Shown: positions 25,194 through 34,943 of the stretch, in pieces
Numbering within the stretch: position 1 is the stretch's first letter
How the letters are laid out: every line of letters starts with the position of its first letter
Assembly (NCBI RefSeq): GCF_014633365.1
Contig: NC_068339.1
Location: 32,187,316 to 32,251,315 of the forward strand
Source of the DNA: Diospyros lotus
Taxonomy: Eukaryota > Streptophyta > Magnoliopsida > Ericales > Ebenaceae
Direction of reading: 5' to 3'
Length of the DNA stretch: 64,000 nt
The notes under the pieces: model-generated
The model's input: the letters and a program-made list of their open reading frames with translations, nothing else
Databases searched by the model: none
What the model was told of the DNA's origin: nothing
Made by a program: the position numbers and the translations under genes

Positions 25194-26730
25194 ATGACCA
25201 ACTCATCAAGCAGTTCATCTCTAGAGAGCCAATCTTGCAACAAGCCACCATACTTTGAAAGGGAGCAACTATGCCTATTAAGGGATTAGGATGGCGACCT
25301 TCATCCTTTCAAGAGATATGGAGGCATGGAGAATCATCATCTCAAGGTTCTAGATGCCAACAAAAGTTGTTGGAAACATAATCATTCCAAAACCTAAAGA
25401 GGTTTGGAATGATCAAGACATGAGGATGATCAAACTCAATGCAACAATAAAGAACATGTTGGAATATGCTCTCACCCTATAGAAATACAATAGAATCTCA
25501 GTATGTGAGACAACAAAAGAAATATGGGACAAATTTGAGGTGACTCATAGAGGAACCTCAAAGGTAAAGAGGTCCAAAATTTGTGTGTTAAAGCATGATT
25601 ATGAACTATTTTTAATGCAACCTGGTGAAACTATAAAGGGTATGTACACTAGGGTTAATAATATAATCTCTAATTTTAAGAACCTAGGAAAGCCAATATC
25701 AAATGAAGACATTGTTGAGAAAATTTTGCAATGCTTACCCTCTGAATGGCATCCTAAAGTTATTGCTATACAAGAGGCTCAAGACTTGGAAAAACTTTCT
25801 TTAGATAAACTGTTAGGATCTTTATAGTGACACATGAACTTACCATGAGAAGACAAAGAAATTCTAAATAATAAAAATAAAGGAATTACCTTAAAAGTAC
25901 CTAAAAATGAAGACTCTAAAATAAAATCTAGTGATTTAGAAGTTGCTACTCTTCTTGGTAAAAAGTTTTTGAAAAGATTTAAAAAGAAATCTTCTAGACA
26001 TTTTTGTAGGAACAGGTTTGAAAAGCCAGACAAAAAGGAATCAAAGCCAAAAATCAAATGTTATGGATGTGGGAAAAGTGAACACATCCGATTAGAATGT
26101 CTAGAGGCAAAGAAGGAAGAAAAGTTCAATGACAAGAAGAAAAAAAAGAAGACCCTAGCATCTTGGAGTGATAAAGACTCATCCTCTAGGAGGATGAAGC
26201 TATAGAAATTGCCAACCTCTAACTTATGGCAAAAGAAGAATCAGAAGTAAGTGACTCAAACTATATTTTTGATTCTGGCAATGATGAAGATGAAAATGGT
26301 TCAACATTAAGGATGTTATGTGAAAAATTACTCATTGATTTAGAAAAATCAAAAGAGAAATTCAAAGCTCTAGAAAAGAAAATGCAAATCTTAAGGATAA
26401 AATCATAGCTTTGGAAAACAAATTAAAGGACTCTAAACTTGTTCTCTCAAAGTTCACTACAGGTAGTAACATCTCAGATAAAATTCTAGAATCTCAAAAA
26501 GGATTTCATGACAAAGTAGGTTTAGGATATAATGAAAATAATAATAAAAGTTTAGGAAAGTTAGCCACATCAAAGACTCAACATAAAATAGGGTCAAAAT
26601 GCAGTAAGTGTAACAATTATAGACATAGGATGTTATTTTGTCCTATCATGGGGGGCATTCCATACAAAAGTAAAAAGGCTTGGGTCCCAAAGAATGAATT
26701 AAAGACTGTCACAAAGAAGATTTAGGTAGA
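25194..26730 (+). pseudogene. Copia gag remnant (SIRE/Maximus-like)
   Basis: Decayed nucleocapsid polyprotein. A start at 25194 gives MTNSSSSSSLESQS and then NKPPYF, typical of SIRE-type gag starts, but it soon meets a stop. After frame changes, 25540-25827 is an open UBN2/retrotransposon gag domain with KVKRSKICVLKHDYELFLM and LPSEWHPKVIAIQEA. A zinc knuckle of the form CX2CX4HX4C is encoded at 26059-26100 (CYGCGKSEHIRLEC). Downstream, 26226-26725 is Glu/Lys-rich and ends near a KAWVPK motif. Several stops and frame shifts make it non-functional. The next expected domain, the protease, is found only at 57511, beyond a 30.8-kb insertion. Confidence 0.85.
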
Positions 26731-26751
26731 AAAGAAAATTAAATTGGTAGG

Positions 26752-26976
26752 TGTAACAGCCCTCATCGAACGATAGGATGGATCGGAAAAACTTACCCTG
26801 ATGGGCCCACACGAACTTCCTAGGTGTCACCCATCCTTAAGCTTCCCTAGCTCAACCATGCTTAACGCATGAGTTCTTTACCTACATTTAGCCCAAAAGG
26901 TATCTAGCTCATGTTGTTTCTTTTCTTACTTATCCTCGATATATATTACCTTTCTTTAGGCTCTTGGGGTATTACA
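26752..26976 (-). mobile_element. Cassandra LTR, minus strand
   Basis: 225 bp from TGTAACAGCC to GGGGTATTACA. Read on the minus strand it starts TGTAATACCCCAAGAGCC and is homologous to the two plus-strand LTRs at 27020 and 27434. It includes the 5S rRNA-like segment (26815-26872 inverted, with GGTGTCACCCATCC). The C-rich run after 26976 is the purine tract of this copy in minus orientation. Its internal region is cut by the Cassandra copy at 27020-27658, and a matching right-hand LTR is not present. Confidence 0.85.
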
Positions 26977-27019
26977 TTCTCCCCCCTCCCCCCTTGAGCA
27001 CATGACGTCCTTGTCATGC

Positions 27020-27658
27020 TGTAATACCCTAAGAGCCCAAAGAATGGTAGTATATATCAAGGATAAATAAGGAAAGAAACAACACCAACTGAATACTTTT
27101 TGGGTTGAATGTAGGCAAGGATCCCCCAGGTTAAGGGTGCTTGAGATGGGGAAGCTCAAGGATGGGTGACCCCCTGGGAAGTTTGTGTAGGCCTATCAGA
27201 GTAAGTTGTTCTGGTCCTTCTTATCGCTTGATGCAAGATGTTACAGGTGATATTAGAGCCTACCCGGGCTGTGTGTTGGGACTGTGTACTAGCTAAGGGC
27301 TGGGGGTACTAGACTGGGGACCGTGTATTAGCCCAAGGCTGGGGGTACTAGACCAAGGACACTGGAAGGGGGAGAGCTGGGACCAGTTGTAAGGTCGCAT
27401 GACGAGGATATTATGTGCTGAAGGGAGGGAGAATGTAATACCCCAAGAGCCCAGAGAATGGTAATATATATCGAGGATAAGTAAGGAAAGAAACAACACC
27501 AGCTGAATACCTTTTGGGCAAAATGTAGGCAAGGAACTCTCAGGTTAACGTGCTTGAGCTGGGAAAGCTCAAGGATGGGTGACCCATTGGGAAGTTTGCG
27601 TAGGCCCATTAGCGTAAGTTGTTCCAGTCCTTCCTATCGCTCGATGTGGAATGTTACA
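27020..27658 (+). mobile_element. Complete Cassandra element with CATGC site duplication
   Basis: Two LTRs (27020-27245, 226 bp; 27434-27658, 225 bp), both TGTAATACCC..TGTTACA, enclose a 188-bp internal region. CATGC flanks it (27015-27019 and 27659-27663). A decayed primer site GGTGATATTAGAGCC follows the first LTR, and a purine tract AAGGGAGGGAGAA (27421-27433) precedes the second. There is no coding capacity, as expected of this miniature family, which depends on other elements. Each LTR has 5S rRNA-like sequence. It is inserted in the internal region of the minus-strand Cassandra at 26752. Confidence 0.93.
27128..27192 (+). promoter_or_regulatory. 5S rRNA-like promoter segment in Cassandra LTR 1
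   Basis: AGGTTAAGGGTGCTTGAG corresponds to box A of plant 5S rRNA (AGTTAAGCGTGCTTGGGC), and AAGGATGGGTGACCCCCTGG to box C (GGATGGGTGACCTCC). In Cassandra these internal RNA polymerase III motifs are conserved. The homologous segments are 27541-27604 in LTR 2 and 26815-26872 inverted. This is not a functional 5S gene: the first half of 5S rRNA is absent. Confidence 0.85.
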
Positions 27659-27663
27659 CATGC

Positions 27664-28337
27664 GACCTTACAACTCATCCCAGATCTTCTCCCTTTGGGG
27701 AGCTGCCATCCTAGAAGCCTGCTCGGAGCCGCTCTTTGTTTAGTCCCACTGCATAGTTGACTCTGGTGAGCAGTTGAGATACCAACAACAATTCAGGATT
27801 ATCAGAATAATGTAGAAAATAAGGACTCGAGGCGTTGTCAATAGCAGAGGTGCTCATTGACAAAGAAGAAATTTTTGAAAATGAAGTTTCCATAGAACAA
27901 GTATGAGCAATCGATCAGATGTCAAAAGAAATGAAGACAAAGACAGAATAAGATAGCAAGGTTCGCGATCTAAAAAAAATGAAGAAGAAGAAGAATGAAG
28001 ATGGTAATACCAACTTGCAGGACTCCAAACAATGGAGATCCACAACACCGGGGAAAACAACACACACAACGTTAATCAAAGAGGAAAGGGAGCGTACCTA
28101 GAACTCATGGTGTCAGAGACCAACGAAGAACGGGAATCGCGAAGGTAGAGTCTAGGGTTTTTCTCTAACCTAAAACTAATACACAAATTATAGCAATGCC
28201 CTTGACACAACATTATAGAAATGCCCTTTTACAAAAACAAAAAATACAACAATACCAACATTAACGTGTAAGCAAATTACAATACAAAACAAAATATAAC
28301 TACAAAATAAAATATAACAAAATTACAATTATATTAG
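27664..28337. other. Remainder of Cassandra internal region, then unassigned
   Basis: The first part, GCGACCTTACAACT..CAGATCTTCTCCC (27662-27692), is the inverse of 27371-27410, i.e. internal sequence of the minus-strand Cassandra. The rest is unassigned. It is purine-rich in 27930-28010 and has a primer-site-like TGGTGTCAGAGACC near 28109. No protein recognised. Confidence 0.45.
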
Positions 28338-28682
28338 TTGGGCCAGTAGCATATTGGTTACAGCTACCAGAAGGGGTGACCAACCATCTAGTGTTCCATG
28401 TTTCTTTGTTAAAGAAAGCCAAAGGACTTGCTAATCCTGCTAGCCTAGACTTGCCCTCAAATGTAGAAAAGGTGGAAAAGGTAATTAAACCCCGTGCTAT
28501 TGTGGAGAAGAGAGTGTTGCATCAAAGAAAGCTACCCCTAACTTAAGTGTTGGTGTAGTGGTCTCATCTTTATTGGACCACACTACTTGGGAATACCTCC
28601 CAAATGTTTTGAAGCAATTTCCTCGGGTTGTGGGCCTTCTCTAAATTCTTGAGGACAAGAATTGTTTGAAGGGGTGGGGATT
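28338..28682 (+). pseudogene. Chromovirus pol C-terminus (Reina/CRM-like)
   Basis: The frame starting near 28342 reads VGPVAYWLQLPEG and then NHLVFHVSLLKKAKG, the end of a Ty3/gypsy integrase. It continues with VEKRVLHQRKLPLT and, in another frame, a chromodomain-like stretch around QWSHLYWTT / TWEYLPNVLKQFP. A G-rich tract, AAGGGGTGGGGAT (28669-28681), is the polypurine tract. Stop codons and at least one frame change make it inactive. The 5' part of the element is missing. Confidence 0.75.
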
Positions 28683-28991
28683 GTCACGACCCTAAGGGCA
28701 GTACAATAATTAGGGTGGAACTAACCTTGTAAATCGTTGGGGATCTAACTAAATAGGATGGGTGGTTAGTAGCAGGAATTTGTTGTAATAGCTAGTTGTT
28801 GGGCTATTAAGGAGTTAGAAGGGGGAATAATTGTTGAATTGGTTAGAGGTTCTCTATATAGGGACCTACGACATTATGGGAAGGAGTATCGAATGAATAA
28901 TACTGATAATATCCATCTTTCTCTCTCTTTCTCTCGTTCTTACATTCTGAATTACCAAATTGCCAACCCTAATTCAAGGCTAGGCTTCACA
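28683..28991 (+). mobile_element. 3' LTR of the chromovirus fragment
   Basis: Starts TGTCACGACCC directly after the purine tract. A TATA box, CTCTATATAGGG, lies near 28850. The right end is placed at GGCTTCACA (28991), giving about 310 bp, in the range of short chromovirus LTRs. The right boundary is inferred because no second LTR is present. Confidence 0.55.
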
Positions 28992-29601
28992 AATACTTTT
29001 TTTATATATGCTAAACTAGTGAAGGACAATAGTAGTGATAAAACTTAAGACGTCAAAGAGTTGTTTGCATAATAGTTACTAAATTCAAGGTGAAATTGGG
29101 TAGGCAAAATGGAAAATGATCCCTAAACCATGCTTGTAGATCATACTCAATTGACCAGAAGGTTTCCAATATGCTAAGGAGTTATTTTCATTCCGGTATT
29201 TCTACCGTTTGGAGTGCCAAAATACTAGCGTTCTAGTTGGTACTCAAATTTTAGCACTGCATGGAGAGGTTGTGGGTAATGATGGAAAGGAAGCGCGACT
29301 TTTTTGTTATGTGATATGAGATCTTGATATACCAGTCAGGGGGCTCGACGTGATGTGATGTGATTGCGCGTGCTTTGGCACGTGATGACGACGGTGATGG
29401 ATATGTCATTTGTGGATGTGGTATGAGAGCCTTGGGCTCATGTTATTGATTTGGTAGCCTGTCCTTGGTTACTAGCAAGTTTGTATACAGGGTCTTGGGT
29501 GCCAGTGTATGCATCTTATGTGGGCCCCAATGAACTTATGTGTGCATCGGTGCAATTATGTTATAGCTGGGTATCGTGATAAGTAATCGCATGACATGGA
29601 T
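28992..29601 (+). mobile_element. Left half of gypsy-type LTR split by CACTA
   Basis: Non-coding. GAGCCTTGGGCTCATG and GGGTCTTGGGTGCC near 29420-29500 resemble the LTR repeats at 60945-61140 and precede the CACTA start at 29602. The probable right half is 57086-57505. Similarity is loose, so joining the halves is an inference. Confidence 0.4.
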
Positions 29602-29619
29602 CACTATAAGAAAAATTAG

Positions 29620-29885
29620 TTTTAGTGATGGAAAAATCCGTCACTAAAATAGAAATTCCGTCACCAAATTTTTTAGTAACGGGTAAGGAATCTGTCACTA
29701 AAGTGGGCGTAACTAAATTTTAGTGATTGATTTTTGGATCCCATCACAGATCAGTGACGGGAAGATATCCCGTCACAAATTTGTGACAGGACACGTCCCG
29801 TCATAGATCAGTGACGGGGTTGTAGAGCCGTCACAGATCTGTGACGGCTCTACAACCCATCATTATTCCCCGTCACAGATCCTTT
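29620..29885. repeat. CACTA subterminal inverted repeats, left arm
   Basis: Repeated GTCACTAAA, CCGTCACAGATC and GATCAGTGACGGG units in both orientations. They make nested hairpins such as GAGCCGTCACAGATCTGTGACGGCTC near 29825-29850 (given in parts: GAGCCGTCACAGATC then TGTGACGGCTC). Confidence 0.8.
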
Positions 29886-30342
29886 TAAAAAATTTAAAAA
29901 AAATAAAATTTTAAAATAAAAAAATAAAAATTTAATAAATAACGTGAAACATTTTTAAAAATTTAAATTATATATATAATAAATAAAAATTTAAAATTAA
30001 TTATAGAAATAATTTAAAAATTACATTAAAAAGAAAATATTAAAAATTTGAAATTGAAAAATTTACTGTTTTAAATAAAAAAATAATATTTATTAATATA
30101 ATTACATAACAAAATAAGATACATTTATGCTATGACTACTAAATAACAATCAATAAATTTTACATTTTAATTTCTAAATGTAACAAATAATATAAACAAT
30201 TAAACTAAAACTAAACTACACAAAATAACTAAAATTAAACTAACACAAAATAACTAACTTTAAACAATTAAACTAAACTAAACTAACAACACTGAATAAC
30301 ACAAAGTAACTAAAATTAAACTAACAAAAAATAACTAATTTT
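29886..30342. other. AT-rich CACTA interior
   Basis: Extremely A+T-rich with AAATTTAAAA and AACTAAAATTAAACTAAC-like simple repeats (30180-30340). No gene. Confidence 0.6.
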
Positions 30343-30909
30343 AAACAATTTTGATTATTTTAGACAGGACCTTGGGTGGTCCGGGAAGCCCAAGAGTCAG
30401 TTTCGAGTAATTAATTATTAAGATTTGCCGAGTCGGCGACAGGGAGTGCCTCGGGACTTGGATGTCTTGGGAAGAGGGCATGAGATTGGTGGGCGTCTTG
30501 AAATGAGGCCAATGACGCTGGAAGCGGTCCGACTGGGGATAATTTTCGGAATAAATTCTGTATAAGTCGGAGTGAGTGCCAATACCGAATAATCGGAGGG
30601 GACCTCCTGGAAGCTGAGGGAACCGTAGGGGTGGTTCGATTTTCTGAGTAAGGCGACCCTTAAGTGTTTTCGGGTTGAATAAAGGTTATGTGTGGGCCCA
30701 GGGACGAAATCGGTATTATTGAGTAAGCATCGATAATTAATTAGGGAGAAATCATGATTTAATGGGGCTTGATATATATTAAGTAAGGCATGGAGGGTCA
30801 AAGTGCAATTACCTATATTTTTTAATTGCAATTAATAAATCCCTCAAGTGTAATTTAGGAGAATTAGAGGGTTAATGTGATAAGTATATATATATATATA
30901 TATGTGTAC

Positions 30910-30941
<32 letters not shown>

Positions 30942-32720
30942 GAAGCTTCCAGGAAGCTTCGTGCATCTCTGTAAGTTTAAAATGGCCGAGAAAGCAAAGA
31001 GAAGAGAGGAGAGTGATGGCCGAGAGATTGAAGCGAGCGACCTCGAGAGATCGGTTGAAGAGAGAGATCAAGAAAATGAGAGATTTAGATGGAGTGAGAT
31101 GCGGTCCGAGAGTAGCAAGGCGACGGTGGCCATGGCCGGTTTGCAGCAACGCTGGTGGCAGCAACCATGGCTGAAACAGAGGCGGCCCTCGGCAGCTCGA
31201 GGTGGCGGGCACGGTGCGGCCGGCGGCATCGGCAAGGGGAGTCAGAGGTAGCAGCGGCGGAGCTGGGCTAGCAGCGGCCATGGCAGTTGCACGCGCTGGT
31301 GTTGCAGCGCGCAGGGAAGCCAGCCGCGGCAGTGATGGCCCATGGCTGGCATTCGTGTGATGCTCAGGAGCGGCCGACGGTGGTGGCCGGAGCTGCGGCG
31401 TGGGCTGGTGGAGCCGTGGCGGTGGTAGGCGGCGCGCACAGACGCTGTGCGCGCGCCAGAGAAGAAGGAAGAAGAACAGAGGCCGAGCGGGAGAAGAGAA
31501 GTGAAGAAGAAAGAAGGAAAAGAGAAAAAAGAAAAAAAAAGAAAAATAGAAAATAAGAAAATCTGGAAAAATAGGGGGAAAAATCCTGAAAAATTCCAGA
31601 AAATTGGGGAAAAGTCATGGAAATTATATTGAGGCTCGTAGAGCATACTGGAAGCTCGAGAATGGGATTTCAGGCATGTGATGGTAGCTCGAGAAGCAAC
31701 GTCGGCGTGGGCAATTGGCCGATTTTTCCTTCCAATTGAATGAGGTTCGACCGGAGGGACTGTGATCCTAGAAGAACTTGAGATTCAGGTTGGAATTCGT
31801 GCCGAGGCAGAGATGAAACTTCGAGCCAAGTAAGGGACGGCCCCATGTGGAGGTGGCTTTGCAAGTCGGTAAATATGTTTGATAATGTTTTTATGTTGCA
31901 TTGGCATGTAGTGGTTATATCTTGTGTGATGCAAGAACTAGTGGACCTGTGGCCATATGGATGACTAGTGTGGTGGGGGCTGATAGGTTGATGCCTCAAA
32001 CCTTAGTGGGTTGTGAGGATGAGTGGACCTAGCCTGATTTGCATGCATTTGGCATACATAAACATGATTATATTCATATTTACATGCATTGCACCCTTAT
32101 TGAGTCTTTATGACTCATGAGGTTTTACCTCATGTGTAGATGATGCAAGTCCGGATACAATCTGGGATGGCACCGGGAGGCTGTTGTGGCAACTAGCTGT
32201 GTTGCCCGATTTATGTATTTTTAATATTGCTTGTATGTAGCCAGGGGGCGTGGTGTATGTATACCCTTGTGAGTAAATGTCTGTGTTATTGAGGTTAAAT
32301 GTATTTAATTGTGTAATCATCATAGTGTGATAGATGATTGTGAGATTGCTTGTTGAATGTGGCATAGTCGGTAAAGCCAAGTTTCGGACCGAGTCAAGAT
32401 CAGCAAGGTATGTTCTCATAAATCCCCAATACTCAGCGAAGTGTTTGTATGCTAGCTTTGTGCCTGGGTCACCTCTGGCTTGCTATGGGGTGAGCTGAAG
32501 AGAGGTGAAGCTCACTCGGGTTTCGGGTCTTGGTCCGCTGGATTTTTCTTATTTGAGTTGGGACCGATTCCTAAGTGGAGCGAAGGGAAGAACGAAGCCT
32601 AGTTCCCACCTAGGGCGTTTCCTGTTGAAACATAGTCCAACCCTTCAGTTGTGGTTGTCGGGTGAGTAATCCGGTCGATTATTTACCGGTGGGGCCCGTA
32701 AGTGGGAGCGGGTCGTTACA
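30343..32720 (+). mobile_element. Gypsy-type LTR lacking its first bases
   Basis: Same family as 33281. It enters the family at AATTTTGATTATTTTAGACA and ends GGGAGCGGGTCGTTACA at 32720. The first roughly 45 bp, including the TGTAATACCC terminus, are missing, and no duplication flanks it. It retains the full middle that the 5' LTR at 33281 has lost: a (TA)n/(TG)n TATA region (30885-30940), a GC-rich stretch (31085-31450), a purine tract (31450-31630) and the double hairpin TGAGTC-TTTA-TGACTCA plus TGAGG-TTTTA-CCTCA (32100-32130). Confidence 0.75.
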
Positions 32721-32834
32721 AGATGTAGGAGAAGAGAGAAATCATAGAGGGGGATGGGTGAGAAGAGAGAAATTACAGATGAAGATGGGGAAGAAGAAAA
32801 CAGCGCGGGGAGAAGAGAAGGAGGGAAGGATTTT

Positions 32835-33280
32835 AAAGTCATTGTTTAGTAACGGGGCTGACAGCCCGTCACTAAATCTATGACAGGGGCTGACATCCCT
32901 GTCACTAAACAGTGAGTTTAGTGACGGGGCTGTCAGCCCCCGTCATTAAATTTGTGATGGGGCTGATAGCCCATCACTAAACAGCGAGTTTAGTGACGGG
33001 GATGTCAGCCCTCGTCACTAAATTTGTGACGGGGCTGACAACCCGTCACTAAATCTATAACGAGGGCTAACAGCCCATCACTAAACAACGAGTTTAGTGA
33101 CGGGCCTGTCAACCCCTATTACTAAATTTGTGATGGGGGTGATAGCCCGTCACTAAATCTGTGATGGGGGTTGACAGCCTCGTAACTAACCAGCGAGTTT
33201 AGTGACGGGGTGATAGCCCGTCACTGAATCTGTGACGGGGTTGTCAGCCCCATCATTAAATTTGTGACGGGGTGACAGCC
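32835..33280. repeat. Tandem inverted GTGACGGGGCTGACAGCCC repeats
   Basis: About ten units of roughly 40-50 bp, each pairing GTGACGGGGCTGACAGCC with CCGTCACTAAAT, so that every unit can fold on itself. The array continues at 56858-57060; the element 33281-56852 is inserted within it at CAGCC. Confidence 0.85.
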
Positions 33281-34928
33281 TGTAATACCCGGTATTACAT
33301 GGTATTGAAAATAAATAATTTTGATTATTTTAGACAGGACCTCGGGTGTCCCGGGAAGCCCAAGAGTCGGTTTCGAGTAATTAATTATTAAGGTTTGCCG
33401 AGTCAGTGGCAGGGAGTGTCTCGGGACTTGGATGTCCAGGGCGAGGACAAGAGATTGATGAGCGTCTCAGGATAAAGATAATGGTGCTGAAAGCAGTCCG
33501 ATCGGGAATAAATTTTGGAATAAATTCTGTATAAGCCCGAGTGGTGCCAATACTGAATAGTCGGAGGGGACCTTCTGGAAGCTGAGGGGACCCTAGTGGT
33601 GGTTCGGTTTTCTGATTAAATTGGGGTTTGTGGAGCGTGTTGGAAGCTCAAAAATGAGATTTTGGGCGCAAATGGCAGCTCGGGAGGCAATGCCAATGTG
33701 GTCGATTAATCGATTTTCTTTTCCAAATTAACTGAGGTGAGTTAATTAATTCTTTTCAGAATATTTCCTTTATGTGAGATATTAAATTGTGTAGTGTTGT
33801 TGGATTGAACCCTTGGGTCAGGGTTGTTCAGAAATTATAGACGGCTGATGTAAGCTGTGATTGGTGTTGTTTAGAGATAGTATTAATGGGTGATTCTGCG
33901 GTATAAGCAAAATTGAAGACGTTGGTTAATGTTTGATATGGTGGGGTTTTGTCTGTTTGTCCCTAGGTTTGACCGAGAAGGCGGTGATCCTAGAGAAACT
34001 TGAGATTCAGGCTGGAATTCGTGCTGAGGCAGAGATGAAGCTTCGAGCCAGGTAAGGGATGGCCCCATGTGGAGATGGCCTTGCAAGTTGGTAAATATGC
34101 TTGATAATGTTTTTATGTTGCACTGGCATGTAGTGGTTATATCTTGTGTGATGCAAGAACTAGTGGACCTGTGGCCATATGGAGGACTAGTGGTGGGGGC
34201 TGATAGGTTGATGCCTCGAACCTTAGTGGGTTGTGAGGATGTGTAAGCCTAGCCTCATTTGCATGCATTTGGCATACATAAACATGATTATACTCATATT
34301 TACATGCATTGCACCCTTACTGAGTCTTTATGACTCAAGAGGTTTTACCTCATGTGTAGATGATGCAAGTCCAGATGCAAGCAGGGATGGTGCCGGGAGG
34401 TTGTTGTGGCAATTAGCTTGTTGCCTGAGATGTGTTGTTGTGTAATTTCCTGTCATTTTTTTATATGTATTCATGTAATTAAATGTAAATGATATTGAGC
34501 ACTAGATGTATTTAATTGTTGAAATCATCGTAGTGTGATAAATGATGTGAGATTGCTTGTTATACGCGGCGTATTTGGTAAAGCCAAGTTACGGATCGAG
34601 TAAAGATCAGCGAGGTATGTTCTCATAAATCCCCAATACTCAGCGAAATGTTTATATGCTAGCTTTGTGCCTGGGTCACCTCTGGCTTGCTATGGGGCGA
34701 GCTGAAGAGAGGTGAAGCTCACTCGGGTTTCGGGTCTTGGTCCGCTGGATTTTTCTTGTTTGAGTTGGGACCGATTCCATAGTGGAGCGAAGGGAAGAAC
34801 GAAGCCTAGTTCCCACCTAAGGCATTTCTTGTTGAAACATAGTCCAACCCTTCAGTTATGGTTTGTCGGGTGAGTAATCCGGTCGATTATTTATCGGTAG
34901 CGCCCGTAAGTGGGAGCGGGTCGTTACA
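33281..34928 (+). mobile_element. 5' LTR with internal deletion
   Basis: 1648 bp, TGTAATACCC..GGGTCGTTACA. Compared with the 3' LTR (2685 bp after removing insertions), it lacks about 1036 bp between the ATTAA at 33615-33619 and the following sequence. In the 3' LTR the same junction motif ATTAA occurs at both deletion borders (43707-43711 and 55539-55543). The lost part includes the TATA region and the start of transcription, so this LTR is a poor promoter. Outside the deletion I counted roughly 43 differences from the 3' LTR over 1310 bp. Confidence 0.9.
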
Positions 34929-34930
34929 GT

Positions 34931-34943
34931 TGGTATCAGAGCA
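34931..34943 (+). promoter_or_regulatory. Primer binding site, tRNA-Met type
   Basis: TGGTATCAGAGCA, two bases after the LTR end. Exact match to the usual plant tRNA-Met primer site. Confidence 0.93.

Noticed and set aside
27128..27192. A 5S rRNA gene.
   Set aside because: Only the second half with boxes A and C matches, and it lies inside paired Cassandra LTRs, where this similarity is a known family feature.
30844..31646. Several overlapping frames of 86-145 codons on both strands.
   Set aside because: They fall in the microsatellite, GC-rich and purine-rich parts of an LTR and are not conserved among the other LTR copies.
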